A DNA stretch of 64,000 nt. Origin: Taylorella equigenitalis ATCC 35865. GTDB lineage: Bacteria > Pseudomonadota > Gammaproteobacteria > Burkholderiales > Burkholderiaceae_B. The notes beneath the pieces were generated by a model. It did no database searches, had not been told where the DNA came from, and saw only the letters and a list, made by a program, of their open reading frames with translations. The first letter of the stretch is position 1. Every line of letters begins with the position of its first letter. Position numbers and translations under genes: made by a program. The stretch covers positions 868,001 to 932,000 of the forward strand of contig NC_018108.1 of the NCBI RefSeq assembly GCF_000276685.1. Reading direction: 5' to 3'. Shown one piece after another: positions 20,433 to 30,038 of the stretch.

Positions 20433-21209
20433 ATGTTTGTAGACTCGCATTGCCATTTGGATTTTCCTGAACTAATTCAGGATTTAGATGATATTTTGGA
20501 TAGAATGAAGCGAAATTCTGTAGAACACGCTTTATGTATAAACGTTAATAAACCTGACTGGGATAATGTATTAAATTTAGTAGAAAAGCATGCTAATTTG
20601 TCCGCATCTGTTGGTGTGCATCCAGATTATGAGGACACAGAAGAGCCTAGCGTTGAAGATCTAGTTCAATATACCAGACACCCTAAAGTTGTTGCTATTG
20701 GGGAATGTGGATTAGATTATTATCGATTAAGTGAGCCATTAGAGTGGCAAAGAGATAGATTTCGTATTCATATTAGAGCTGCAATTGAAGCTGGGGTGCC
20801 GTTAGTTATACACACGCGACAAGCACCAAAAGATACTATTAAAATTCTTAAAGAAGAGGGGGCTGAAAGGTGTGGTGGTGTTATGCACTGTTTTACTGAG
20901 GACATAGATATGGCTAGAGAATCCTTAAATTTGGGTTTCTACATATCCATGTCAGGAATTGTCACTTTTAAAAACGCAACTCAAGTTCATGAAGTTGCAA
21001 AATTCGTGCCATTAGACAAGCTTTTAATTGAAACTGATTCACCCTATTTAGCACCTGTACCATATAGAGGAAAAAGAAATGATCCATCTTATGTAATGCA
21101 TGTTGCGGAGAAAATCGCCGAACTTAAGGAAATTTCTCTGGATGAAGTTGGCGATCAAACTACTAAAAATTTTTACAACCTATTCTCTAAAATAAAACAA
21201 ATTTCTTAG
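20433..21209 (+). CDS. tatD: TatD-family metal-dependent deoxyribonuclease
   Basis: 258-residue amidohydrolase-fold hydrolase of the TatD/YcfH type. The metal ligands His6 and His8 are in DSHCHLDFPE, the Glu is in AIGECGLDYYR, and later His and Asp lie in MHCFTED and LLIETDSPYLAP. ATG at 20433 with RBS AAGGAT is chosen over the TTG at 20412 that would overlap holB. The gene order holB-tatD matches many proteobacteria. Confidence 0.93.
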   Translation: MFVDSHCHLDFPELIQDLDDILDRMKRNSVEHALCINVNKPDWDNVLNLVEKHANLSASVGVHPDYEDTEEPSVEDLVQYTRHPKVVAIGECGLDYYRLSEPLEWQRDRFRIHIRAAIEAGVPLVIHTRQAPKDTIKILKEEGAERCGGVMHCFTEDIDMARESLNLGFYISMSGIVTFKNATQVHEVAKFVPLDKLLIETDSPYLAPVPYRGKRNDPSYVMHVAEKIAELKEISLDEVGDQTTKNFYNLFSKIKQIS

Positions 21210-21217
21210 GAGGAAAT

Positions 21218-21871
21218 ATGTATTTGAAATCACTAATCTCATGTGTTTTATTAAGTGCAGTAACTATGGGGGTTGCGAATGCTGATAATGCATCATTTTT
21301 CAATGCAGCTGAGAACAACAAGGTTAAATCAATTACGGAGCAAATTGAACAAGGGCAAAATCCAAATATAGTAAATAAAAATGGTCACACTCCGTTTATA
21401 GTTGCAATACGTGAAAAAAACAGAGAAGCTGCTATGGAAATTGCTCAGAGCCCTAAATTCAATGTTAATCATGAAAATAGTTTTGGAGAATCACCTCTAA
21501 TGTATGCCGCTATAACAGGCGATATTGAGATGGCACAATTACTAATCAAAAAGGGAGCAAAGGTAAATAAATTTGGATGGACTCCTTTGCATTACGCTGC
21601 ATCTACTGGTAAATCAGATATGGCACAGTTTTTACTATCTAAAGGTGCAATTCCTAATCCACCTTCACCAGATGGTTCATCACCTCTGATTATGGCTGTT
21701 AAGGCTTCAAGTATAGAAACAGTTAAAATTTTATTAGAGGCTGGGGCTGATCCCAAAGCGATTGACCAAAAACGCCTAAGTGCGATTGATTACGCTAAGC
21801 AAAAAAATCTTAAGTCAATTTATGATTTGATGATTAAGTATGACCCTAGAACTGGAAAAAAACCCAACTAA
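21218..21871 (+). CDS. Secreted ankyrin-repeat protein
   Basis: 217 residues with a Sec signal peptide ending at GVANA and four to five ankyrin repeats (about residues 28-200), the clearest being SPLMYAAITGDIEMAQLLI and TPLHYAASTGKSDMAQFLL. It is therefore a periplasmic or exported protein-binding scaffold; the partner is unknown. A strong RBS (AGGAGG, 21210-21215) lies 9 bases after tatD, so it is probably the last gene of the mltG-tmk-holB-tatD run. It is tail-to-tail with the Mrp operon with one base between. Confidence 0.88.
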   Translation: MYLKSLISCVLLSAVTMGVANADNASFFNAAENNKVKSITEQIEQGQNPNIVNKNGHTPFIVAIREKNREAAMEIAQSPKFNVNHENSFGESPLMYAAITGDIEMAQLLIKKGAKVNKFGWTPLHYAASTGKSDMAQFLLSKGAIPNPPSPDGSSPLIMAVKASSIETVKILLEAGADPKAIDQKRLSAIDYAKQKNLKSIYDLMIKYDPRTGKKPN

Positions 21872-21872
21872 T

Positions 21873-22193
21873 TTAATCATGTATCCCCAATCTTTCCATT
21901 CTTAATGTATAAGAACGTAGCATCAAAGATGTAGAGATTGGGGAGGTTATAAATAGCACTATAACTAAAAGAATTTCGTGAAAAAACACTCTGTCATGAA
22001 GAAAATACGAAAATGCCATAGAGGCAATCATGACTAAGAGTGTACCTAAAGTACTACCCAGAGCAGTTGCGTGAATTCTACTGGAAAAGTTTTTAAATTT
22101 AACTAAACCTATAGATCCAATCATCGTAACAGTGCTACCAATAACTAAAAATATGGCTATTAAAATAGTCGCCCATAATGGTATATCGTTCAT
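21873..22193 (-). CDS. mnhG: Mrp antiporter subunit G
   Basis: Small membrane subunit (106 residues, three hydrophobic spans) of the multi-subunit Mrp/Mnh/Pha cation/proton antiporter. GSIGLVKFKNFSSRIHATALGSTLG is the family hallmark region. Last gene of the operon; its ATG overlaps the mnhF stop by 4 bases. Confidence 0.92.
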   Translation of the reverse strand: MNDIPLWATILIAIFLVIGSTVTMIGSIGLVKFKNFSSRIHATALGSTLGTLLVMIASMAFSYFLHDRVFFHEILLVIVLFITSPISTSLMLRSYTLRMERLGIHD

Positions 22194-22474
22194 GGTTCTA
22201 TGACCTCATCTCTCAATAAAAACTTAGCAAGTGCCACAGTTCCAACAAACCCCAAAAGAGCCATTAGAAATGCGATTTCAAAATACCAAGATGATTGGAA
22301 TAACATACCAAGAATCACAATTATAAGCATGCCGTTAATATAAATTGCATCTAATGCCCAAGCTCTATCTTCAGGACTTGGTCCTTTAAAAACACGATAC
22401 ACACTCGCTAGTGTACCTATAGAAAGACACAACAATGAGTAGTAAATCGAATAAATAATAATATCTATACTCAC
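22190..22474 (-). CDS. mnhF: Mrp antiporter subunit F
   Basis: 94 residues, three transmembrane spans, with the conserved RVFKGPSPEDRAWALDAI stretch of MnhF/PhaF. The start is GTG at 22474, overlapping the mnhE stop (GTGA). Part of the membrane complex that exchanges Na+ or K+ for protons. Confidence 0.92.
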   Translation of the reverse strand: MSIDIIIYSIYYSLLCLSIGTLASVYRVFKGPSPEDRAWALDAIYINGMLIIVILGMLFQSSWYFEIAFLMALLGFVGTVALAKFLLRDEVIEP

Positions 22475-22956
22475 TCAAAAATCTCCATTAGAGGCTTTTC
22501 GTACCTATTTTTAATCGTTTCATACCAAACATGTTCATCATGTAAATCCAATACATGAAGTCTAAGAATATAGTCCTTTTCAGATAGACTAGCCCAGACA
22601 GTGCCAGGCGTGTAAGTAACAATACAAGACAAAAATGCAATTGCATGAGGATCCCTAATCTTTAAGGGTATATATACATAACCAGGATTAACATCTTTAC
22701 TATTCCAAAGAATATGTCTTATAAGATGTAAATTTGATGTAATCATGTCAAATAAAACTAATCCGCAGAGCTTAAAGATGGTAAAAATTTTTCTGGGATA
22801 TGCTAAATGTGGTCGCATTCTTAATGAAAGCATAACCATAATCATGCTTACAGTGAAACCCAACAATACCTGAGAAGCATCTAACGAATTTGATAGTAAT
22901 ACCCATATTACAGTCAAAATCAGAGTCAAAGGCACCCAAAAAAACATTTTATTCAT
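22471..22956 (-). CDS. mnhE: Mrp antiporter subunit E
   Basis: 161 residues with two N-terminal hydrophobic spans and a cytoplasmic tail containing the family segment FLSCIVTYTPGTVWASL. ATG at 22956 overlaps the mnhD stop (ATGA). The C-terminal part (about 120-161) is charged, as in MnhE/PhaE. Confidence 0.92.
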   Translation of the reverse strand: MNKMFFWVPLTLILTVIWVLLSNSLDASQVLLGFTVSMIMVMLSLRMRPHLAYPRKIFTIFKLCGLVLFDMITSNLHLIRHILWNSKDVNPGYVYIPLKIRDPHAIAFLSCIVTYTPGTVWASLSEKDYILRLHVLDLHDEHVWYETIKNRYEKPLMEIFE

Positions 22957-24620
22957 AATGGATTTCCCTCTGAGTTATAAAAGCCTGATGATTGTTTAGC
23001 AGGTTTTTTACTAAAGACGGCCTCTACATATTCTGCAGGATTGTCTAATGATTTTGCTGTCGCATTCATGTAGACCATTACATCATTAACAAATATAGTT
23101 ATATATAAACATAAACCAATCAATATAGATATTGGCAATGCCTCTCTAATACTCAATTTTGGAGAGTTTAAATTTTTGTTAGCCCAAAACACTCTAATAC
23201 CAGTTCGGCTCATTACTATAACAGTCACCATTCCTGAGAAAATCATAAATCCCACTAAGAACCAAGCATAAATTGGTGCCGATCCTGACTGAATACTTGT
23301 TAATGATACAGCTTGAGACAAAAGTGCAAATTTAGCTATAAACCCAGAAAAAGGTGGTAGACCCGCAATAATTAATGTGCAGACAATAAATGCTGAGCCT
23401 AAAAAAGCCAATGCTGCTGGTATTGAAACTCCTACAACTTCTCCAGAATAGTCAGATTGATTATCAGAATCATCAATCCCAAAAGCTTCAAGAGTTGTGT
23501 TTAAAACGTTTTGTGGAGTATCTTCTGTTCTTGAAATTATCTCAACTAACAAAAAAGCAGTGGCGACAGCAAATACGGAACTGACTAAATAATATAAAGA
23601 TGGGCCAGTTAAGGCAACTCCTGGCATACCTAAAGCTGTTAATAACGTACCTGATGAAATAATGACGCAAAATGAAACCATTCTAGAAAATTTCTTTTCG
23701 CTTAATAATCCCAGCGAACCGTATATAAGAGTGCCTAATCCTATGAAGTAAAGCCATTGCCCCCCAAAGGCACCAGGAGCACCTGTAGGCAATAATAAAG
23801 ATCCTACCCTTAATAAGGCGTAAATCCCAACTTTGGTCATAATTGAAAAAAAAGCGGCCACAGGTGCTACTGCCGATGAATAAGCATTAGTAAGCCAAAA
23901 GGAGAGAGGCCATGCAGCTGCTTTTATTAAGAAAGCTGTGGCTAACAAAGCACAGGCCACTTCGAAAAGGGTTCTGTAGTCAGAGGTCATTTCTCCAGCT
24001 TTTAGGGCGATATCTGCAATGTTCAATGTTCCAGTTACTGAATAAATCATTGAAATCCCAATAAGCAGTAAAAAAGAGCCAATCAAATTGACCACTATAT
24101 ATTGGAAACCTGAAGTCACACGAGATTGATTGGAACTGTGCAAAAGCAGACCGTATGAAGCTGATAAAAATATTTCAAAAAATACAAATAAATTAAATAA
24201 ATCTCCAGTTAAAAAAGCACCATTAACGCCCATTAAAATAAAAGAAAACAACGGATAGAAATGCACTCCAGCCCTATCCCATAAAGAAGTAGCATAAATT
24301 AAGCACATTAATCCCAAAATACTTGAAAGCAAAACCATTAAGGCTGAAAGTCTATCTACTACAAGTAGAATTCCATATGGAGCCTCCCAATTACCTAATA
24401 AATAAACATAGATATTATTAGGTGCTGATTCAGTGAATTTTCCACTAACTGCCTGCATTAAAGTAGCAGAAACCCATAACAAAGTAATTGTTGAAATAAT
24501 GGCTATGATTTTATTGATTGGTCTTCTTTTCTCTTTAAGCCATAACATCAATGCCCCAGAAAACATGGGTATTAATATACATAAAAGTGGCAAATGAGAA
24601 AAAATATAACTGTTACGCAT
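22953..24620 (-). CDS. mnhD: Mrp antiporter subunit D
   Basis: Large 14-span subunit homologous to NuoN/NuoM of complex I, and the probable proton pathway. Key segments are LFNLFVFFEIFLSASYGLLL (with the conserved Glu) and FLIKAAAWPLSFWLTNAYS (with the conserved Lys). ATG at 24620 is chosen; a TTG codon immediately precedes it. About 555 residues, with a hydrophilic, Asp/Ser-rich insertion around residues 375-395 that is longer than I would expect. The stop overlaps mnhE. Confidence 0.94.
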   Translation of the reverse strand: MRNSYIFSHLPLLCILIPMFSGALMLWLKEKRRPINKIIAIISTITLLWVSATLMQAVSGKFTESAPNNIYVYLLGNWEAPYGILLVVDRLSALMVLLSSILGLMCLIYATSLWDRAGVHFYPLFSFILMGVNGAFLTGDLFNLFVFFEIFLSASYGLLLHSSNQSRVTSGFQYIVVNLIGSFLLLIGISMIYSVTGTLNIADIALKAGEMTSDYRTLFEVACALLATAFLIKAAAWPLSFWLTNAYSSAVAPVAAFFSIMTKVGIYALLRVGSLLLPTGAPGAFGGQWLYFIGLGTLIYGSLGLLSEKKFSRMVSFCVIISSGTLLTALGMPGVALTGPSLYYLVSSVFAVATAFLLVEIISRTEDTPQNVLNTTLEAFGIDDSDNQSDYSGEVVGVSIPAALAFLGSAFIVCTLIIAGLPPFSGFIAKFALLSQAVSLTSIQSGSAPIYAWFLVGFMIFSGMVTVIVMSRTGIRVFWANKNLNSPKLSIREALPISILIGLCLYITIFVNDVMVYMNATAKSLDNPAEYVEAVFSKKPAKQSSGFYNSEGNPL

Positions 24621-24623
24621 CAA

Positions 24624-24956
24624 CTAATCACCTTGACCATCAACGTGATCAGAACCTGTAAGACCTCTTTGAGCCAAAATCATAACTAGTATTAAAGCAG
24701 TTAAAGCGAAACCTATAACAATCGCTGTCAATACGAGTGACTGAGGAACAGGGTCTGCATAAACCAAGGAATCAGAACTTTTTTGAAGAAGAGGGGCTTT
24801 ACCAACAACAAGTCGACCTGTACCAAATATAAAAAGATTAATTGCGTATGAAAGTAAGCTAATTCCTATAAGAATTTGAAAAGTTCTCTGCCTCAACAAT
24901 AGCCATACACCTGACCCTGCTAATACACCAACTGCAATTGAATAAATGAGTTCCAT
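24624..24956 (-). CDS. mnhC: Mrp antiporter subunit C
   Basis: 110-residue homologue of NuoK with three transmembrane helices; GVWLLLRQRTFQILIGISLL and LTAIVIGFALTALILV are typical. It lies between the fused AB gene (9 bases upstream) and mnhD with no gap, part of one polycistron. Confidence 0.93.
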   Translation of the reverse strand: MELIYSIAVGVLAGSGVWLLLRQRTFQILIGISLLSYAINLFIFGTGRLVVGKAPLLQKSSDSLVYADPVPQSLVLTAIVIGFALTALILVMILAQRGLTGSDHVDGQGD

Positions 24957-24965
24957 AATAAACCT

Positions 24966-27818
24966 TTAAGATTTGCTCGATCTAAGTGATTGATGGGCTA
25001 AGGCAACCAACATATATGTAGTTGAACCAATAACAAGCATAAAGACCCCAAGGTCAAATAGTATTACGCTTGAAATATGAATATCTCCCAATAATGGCAG
25101 ATGAAAATGATAGGCCATCGCTGAAAGAAATGGTAACCCATGAAACATAGGATAGATGCCAGCTATAGCTGCACATAATAAACCTCCTGAAAGAAGATTA
25201 TGAGGTCTAATTCTAGATAACTCCTCTACCCAACGTATACCACTTATCATATATTGAATAATTACACCAATAGCAAAGATAACTCCAGCTATAAACCCCC
25301 CTCCAGGTAAATTATGCCCTCTAAAAAAGAAGAAGTAGGCTATAACACTAATTAAAGGCATAATAAGTCTAGCTAGTACTGTTGGGGCTAGCATAGTTCC
25401 TTTAGGAAGGTGTCTAGATTCAGATATAGGAACTATATCTGGTGATAGAGTACGATTGCGTTTAGATGATTTAACCAAAGTCTCTTTGGGAGGTCTAAAT
25501 CTCCTAAGAAGAGCATAAACAGTAAGTGCCACAATACCTAAAACAGTTATCTCACCATAGGTATCAAATGCACGGAAATCAACCAAAATCACATTTACTA
25601 CATTTCTACCACCACCTAAAGAGTAAGCATTATCCAAAAAGAACTTACCTACAGATGGAATTGTGTCACGTGTGGTAATTTGATAGGTTAAAAATGCAAG
25701 CCCCAGTCCTATAGTAACTGCCAATGCACCGTCTCGAATATATCTTAAATGCTTAGCTGTATAAGCTTCTATTTTTTCAACCTTTGTCACTCTAGGCAGC
25801 CATCGCAAACCTAATAAAAGCAACACTACATTAATTACCTCAATAACAACTTGTGTAAGTGCTAAATCTGGAGCAGAAAGCCATACAAAGGTAATGCATG
25901 TTATTACTCCTGCAACTCCCGCTAAAACTATAGCCCTAAATCTATTGTATTTAGCTTGATAAGCTGCTCCAACGGCACTTGCACAGCCTGCTATCCACAA
26001 AATTGCAAAAGAAATATCAAAATTTAATTTTGGCAATCTATACCATTTGTCGAAACCTATTAATGGCAATGTAGCCACAACAACAGAAACAAACAATATG
26101 GCAAAAATTTGAGACTGTAATTTATTAGATGAAATGTAATTAATTATGGTGTAGGCAATATTATCTATTCTATCCAGTATCCAATCGAAAATATCTCTAC
26201 CTTCAAACCTTCGCAGTCCTATAGGTCTATTTAGAAATGTTTTGTTATATGGTTTAAGAATAAGGTATACGATAAACCCAAACGAAAGGGCAAGTATACT
26301 CATTACTAGGGGTATGTTAAATCCATGGAATACATGCAAACTAAATTCAAAATCCTCATAAGGGAATAAAGCGGACATCGCCACCTTAAGAATTGGTTCA
26401 ACGATATAACCTGGCAAAATACCAATAGCAATACACATAAACACCAAAAATGCACTTGGAAGAAGCATGAATTTATTTGGATCGTGAGGCTTTCTAGGAA
26501 GGTCAGTTGGGTTAGGGCCAAAAAACACTTTGATAACAAATCTGAAGGAGTAAGCTACACTAAAAATACCCGCAATCAGTGCCAATATGGGAAGTATATA
26601 AGCACGTGCATCGTCAGTTGTAAGAGTTTCAGAGAAAAACATCTCCTTAGAAATAAACCCATTTAACAACGGAACACCTGCCATGGCTGCAGCGGCAACT
26701 ATAGCTAAAGTGGTAGTAATAGGCATATAACGCCTTAATCCACTAAGTACAGACATATCACGAGTTCCAGTTTCGTGGTCTACAATGCCTGTAGCCATAA
26801 AGAGAGAAGCTTTAAAGGTCGCATGATTTATCATGTGAAAAATGGCTGCAACTAGGGCTAGCTTACTATTTAAACCTAGTAGTAAAGTAATCAATCCTAG
26901 GTGACTTATAGTTGAATAAGCCAATACCGATTTCATATCTCTTTGAAAAGTGGCAATGTAGGCCGCTAACGTCAAAGACAATAAACCCGATAATCCGACT
27001 GTCCAAAACCACAAATCGGTACCTGCCAAAACTGGCCAAAATCTAGCCAATAGAATTACACCAGCTTTTACTAATGTAGCTGAATGAAGGTACGCTGATA
27101 CTGGCGTTGGGGCAGCCATAGCATTAGGCAACCAAAAGTGGAATGGGAATTGAGCACTTTTTGTTAAGGCACCAATTACAAGTAATATTAAGATTATCGG
27201 GTAATAGGGATGATCTGCTATAAGTTCAGTGGAATCAAGAACAGCTTGAAACTCGTAGGATCCGACAACATTGCCAATTATAAGCATAGCAGCTAATAGG
27301 CAAAATCCCCCAAGAGCTGTAACCGTCAAAGCAATTCTAGCTCCCCTTTGAGCATCGGACCTATGATGCCAGTATCCTATAAGCATAAAAGAACTTAAGG
27401 ATGTCATCTCCCAGAAAATAACAAGCTGAATTAAGTGCCCCGATATAACGACACCCATCATGGAGGCCATAAATATCAGAAAGAAGGAAAAGAAGCGAGG
27501 GACAGGATCAGCAGGATCCATGTAATAACGGGCATAAATAACAACCAAAAGACCCATCACAGATACTAATAAAGCAAATACCCATGAAAAACCATCTAAT
27601 TGGAAGATAAAATTTAAATGTAAAAAAGGTAGCCAATCGATTTTCTGTATCAGGATATCACCACTAAAAATATCTGGTGCACAGTAAATCAAATATCCTA
27701 CACAATAGGTAGCAACTAAACCAGATAACCATGCTTCTCTATTACGAGCATTTGTAGGCAAAAGCATGGCTATAAGACTTGCAATCAAAGGAATAAGAAC
27801 AAGACTTGATAATGGCAT
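24966..27818 (-). CDS. mnhA: Mrp antiporter fused subunits A and B
   Basis: About 950 residues. The first two-thirds are the NuoL-like MnhA (HSATLVKAGVILLARFWP and HMINHATFKASLFMATGIVDH carry conserved charged residues in membrane spans). The C-terminal third, from the region of PTVLARLIMPLISVIAYFF, is the MnhB domain, as in the PhaAB-type group-2 Mrp systems of proteobacteria. The open frame extends to 27893, but ATG at 27818 gives the typical MPLSSLVLIPLI start. First gene of the operon; divergent from the gene at 27865 with only 46 bases between. A CATTGCCAC motif lies at 26950-26958. Confidence 0.93.
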   Translation of the reverse strand: MPLSSLVLIPLIASLIAMLLPTNARNREAWLSGLVATYCVGYLIYCAPDIFSGDILIQKIDWLPFLHLNFIFQLDGFSWVFALLVSVMGLLVVIYARYYMDPADPVPRFFSFFLIFMASMMGVVISGHLIQLVIFWEMTSLSSFMLIGYWHHRSDAQRGARIALTVTALGGFCLLAAMLIIGNVVGSYEFQAVLDSTELIADHPYYPIILILLVIGALTKSAQFPFHFWLPNAMAAPTPVSAYLHSATLVKAGVILLARFWPVLAGTDLWFWTVGLSGLLSLTLAAYIATFQRDMKSVLAYSTISHLGLITLLLGLNSKLALVAAIFHMINHATFKASLFMATGIVDHETGTRDMSVLSGLRRYMPITTTLAIVAAAAMAGVPLLNGFISKEMFFSETLTTDDARAYILPILALIAGIFSVAYSFRFVIKVFFGPNPTDLPRKPHDPNKFMLLPSAFLVFMCIAIGILPGYIVEPILKVAMSALFPYEDFEFSLHVFHGFNIPLVMSILALSFGFIVYLILKPYNKTFLNRPIGLRRFEGRDIFDWILDRIDNIAYTIINYISSNKLQSQIFAILFVSVVVATLPLIGFDKWYRLPKLNFDISFAILWIAGCASAVGAAYQAKYNRFRAIVLAGVAGVITCITFVWLSAPDLALTQVVIEVINVVLLLLGLRWLPRVTKVEKIEAYTAKHLRYIRDGALAVTIGLGLAFLTYQITTRDTIPSVGKFFLDNAYSLGGGRNVVNVILVDFRAFDTYGEITVLGIVALTVYALLRRFRPPKETLVKSSKRNRTLSPDIVPISESRHLPKGTMLAPTVLARLIMPLISVIAYFFFFRGHNLPGGGFIAGVIFAIGVIIQYMISGIRWVEELSRIRPHNLLSGGLLCAAIAGIYPMFHGLPFLSAMAYHFHLPLLGDIHISSVILFDLGVFMLVIGSTTYMLVALAHQSLRSSKS

Positions 27819-27864
27819 GTTGTGAAATCGAAGAAGAAGGTTTTTATAATTGTATTTTATAAGA

Positions 27865-28650
27865 ATGGAGATAGTTTTGAGCAAAAAAACCAAGAAAATT
27901 ATTGAACCTCATCCTATATACGATGAGCCAAGCATCTCCATAGAAAACGGCATGAAGTATCTTCACTTTGGAAGTCGGTTTATTCAAGGAGCGATGCAAC
28001 TGACACATCCTAATCACTTGTATTTTATGTATACACGTCAGATGATGGCTTGGTTACTTTTTCTTGAAACATCTCAAGTTAAAACAGTAAATATTTTAGG
28101 ACTTGGTGCTGGATCTCTGCTTAAGTCTTGTTATAGATATTGCACAAAAAATACTTCATTTAATTGCATAGAATGGAATCCTCAAGTAACGCAATGTGCA
28201 ATTGCAGAATTTAGATTGCCAGACTCCGATAGGATTACTGTCATACATGCAGACGCTAGAAAGTGGATAAAACATAATTTAATAGCCTGCGATCTGCTTT
28301 TAGTTGATTTGTATAACTATGAAGCTGAAGGACCTGTAGCAGGAAATAAGAAGTTTTATAAAGATTGCTATAACAATCTAAATGATATCGGTGTGATGTC
28401 AGTAAATCTTTTTGGCTATCACAAAAGTTATAAAAAAAATGTAAAACATATAAAAGATATTTTTGATTTTGCAGTTGAATTCGAGGAAACTTTGGATGGC
28501 AATAGGGTAGTTCTTGGTTTCAAAGGACCCAAATTAAATATAAGTTACGAATCGCTTTTAAAAAGGGCGAAAGTTGTACAAAATCATACTGAACTTGAAG
28601 CGGTAGAGATGTCAAAAGAGATAGGTAGTTATTTAAAACTATTTAAGTAA
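27865..28650 (+). CDS. Spermidine-synthase-like methyltransferase-fold protein
   Basis: Rossmann-fold protein resembling polyamine aminopropyltransferases: motif I NILGLGAGSLLKSC, an acidic strand end FNCIEWNP and VIHADARKWI. The catalytic loop, usually D-S-x-D-P-x-G-P, reads DLYNYEAEGP, so canonical spermidine synthesis is doubtful. ATG at 27865 is taken; TTG at 27877, six bases after GGAG, is a good alternative start and would remove four residues. The N-terminal beta domain is shorter than in SpeE. A TATAAT at 27845-27850 may be its -10 element. About 261 residues. Confidence 0.7.
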   Translation: MEIVLSKKTKKIIEPHPIYDEPSISIENGMKYLHFGSRFIQGAMQLTHPNHLYFMYTRQMMAWLLFLETSQVKTVNILGLGAGSLLKSCYRYCTKNTSFNCIEWNPQVTQCAIAEFRLPDSDRITVIHADARKWIKHNLIACDLLLVDLYNYEAEGPVAGNKKFYKDCYNNLNDIGVMSVNLFGYHKSYKKNVKHIKDIFDFAVEFEETLDGNRVVLGFKGPKLNISYESLLKRAKVVQNHTELEAVEMSKEIGSYLKLFK

Positions 28651-28652
28651 TT

Positions 28653-28680
28653 GATAGAAATAATTTGAATCTATCCTTTT
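28653..28680 (+). terminator. Weak candidate terminator
   Basis: GATAGA (28653-28658), 11-base loop, TCTATC (28670-28675), then CTTTT. It lies just after the stop of the spermidine-synthase-like gene. The stem is only 6 bp, so this is tentative. Confidence 0.3.
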
Positions 28681-28757
28681 AATTTATATTTACTAGTATT
28701 TTCCCTTAGGTTTATAAAAAATCTTAACATATCTATTTCTATTTCAAAATAATATAT

Positions 28758-30038
28758 ATGAGTTCTCTGAAACTGTCTAACAAATTGATGTGGTCAGTGG
28801 TTGTCATTGGGTTGTTTTTGACGGCCTGCTCAAAAGAAGACCCTTCAAAAGCCGACCAATCTAAAAGACCACCTATGAATGTTGCTGTAACAAAAGTGAC
28901 TCGATCGGACAGTGTTTTGACTAGTAAATTATCAGGAAGGGTATCTGCAATAAAAAACGCCGAAATTAGGGCGAGAGTTAGTGGAATTGTAGAAAACATT
29001 AACTTTGAGCAAGGGTCAAAAGTAAAAGAGGGGGATGTACTTTTCGAAATAGATCCTGCAACTTATCAAGCTTCTTATGATGCAGCTATAGCAGCATACA
29101 ATCAAGCCTTAGCAGCCTCATCTCAGAGCAACTCTCTAGCGTCACGATATAAAAAATTAATTAATTCAAAAGCCATTTCACAGCAAGAATACGAAAATGC
29201 TATGGCTAATGTTAAACAAGCTCAAGCAAGTGTTACCGCAGCTAAAGCAAATGTTGAGCAGGCAAAAATCAATCTATCCTACACTAAAGTTTCATCTCCT
29301 ATCGATGGAACCATTGGAGAGGCTTTAGTTACAGAGGGTGCATTAGTAAGTGCTGCACAGGCTACACCCTTAGCTCAAGTTCAGGATTTATCTCGTGTCT
29401 ATGTTGATTTTTCACAATCTACTGCCGAGTTATCTAATCTTAGAAACATAGCTTCATCTGGAAAAATAAAATTTGCATCTAAAGAGGAGTTACCTGTTAA
29501 ATTGGTTCTTGAGGATGGTTCCATATACAAAGAAACAGGTAAATTACTTTTCTCGGGAGTCTTCGTGGATCCTAGTACAGGAATGGTAAAGCTTAGAGCT
29601 ATATTTCCAAATCCTGATACCACATTATTGCCAGGTATGTATGTTCAAATTTTAATTGAGCATGGCGTTACAAATAATATGGTAGTAGTGCCATACCAAG
29701 CTGTTATGAGGCGTGATGATGGCTCAAGTATGGTTTTTGTTGTTGAGCAAGATAAAGTAGCAATTAAGCCTGTAAAACTTGGTAGACAAATTGACCAAAA
29801 CATAATAATTGAGTCTGGTTTAAATGGAGGTGAATCTTTAATCGTCGAAGGTATCTCTAAAATTGGACCTGGCATGCCCGTTAAAGGTATACCTTGGTCT
29901 AAAGAGCAAAAAGGAGTTATGGGCACTAAACCTAATATGCAAAATGCACAATCTAAAGATGCCAGTGCTAGACAAAAAGAAAACACTAAAGCAAATCCAA
30001 AACCACAAACTAATAAAAATGGAATGAAGAATGGCTAA
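28758..30038 (+). CDS. RND efflux periplasmic adaptor (AcrA/MexA family)
   Basis: Membrane-fusion lipoprotein linking an RND pump to an outer-membrane channel. A lipoprotein signal ends with LTAC (Cys near residue 24). The barrel-sandwich hybrid (about 65-95 and 170-215, with SGRVSAIKNAEIRARVSG) flanks an alpha-helical hairpin (about 95-165), and beta-barrel and proximal domains follow. The C-terminus (about 385-426) is a Lys/Asn/Gln-rich tail. Its stop overlaps the RND gene start by 8 bases. First gene of a three-gene pump operon; no TetR-type regulator is adjacent. 426 residues. Confidence 0.92.
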   Translation: MSSLKLSNKLMWSVVVIGLFLTACSKEDPSKADQSKRPPMNVAVTKVTRSDSVLTSKLSGRVSAIKNAEIRARVSGIVENINFEQGSKVKEGDVLFEIDPATYQASYDAAIAAYNQALAASSQSNSLASRYKKLINSKAISQQEYENAMANVKQAQASVTAAKANVEQAKINLSYTKVSSPIDGTIGEALVTEGALVSAAQATPLAQVQDLSRVYVDFSQSTAELSNLRNIASSGKIKFASKEELPVKLVLEDGSIYKETGKLLFSGVFVDPSTGMVKLRAIFPNPDTTLLPGMYVQILIEHGVTNNMVVVPYQAVMRRDDGSSMVFVVEQDKVAIKPVKLGRQIDQNIIIESGLNGGESLIVEGISKIGPGMPVKGIPWSKEQKGVMGTKPNMQNAQSKDASARQKENTKANPKPQTNKNGMKNG

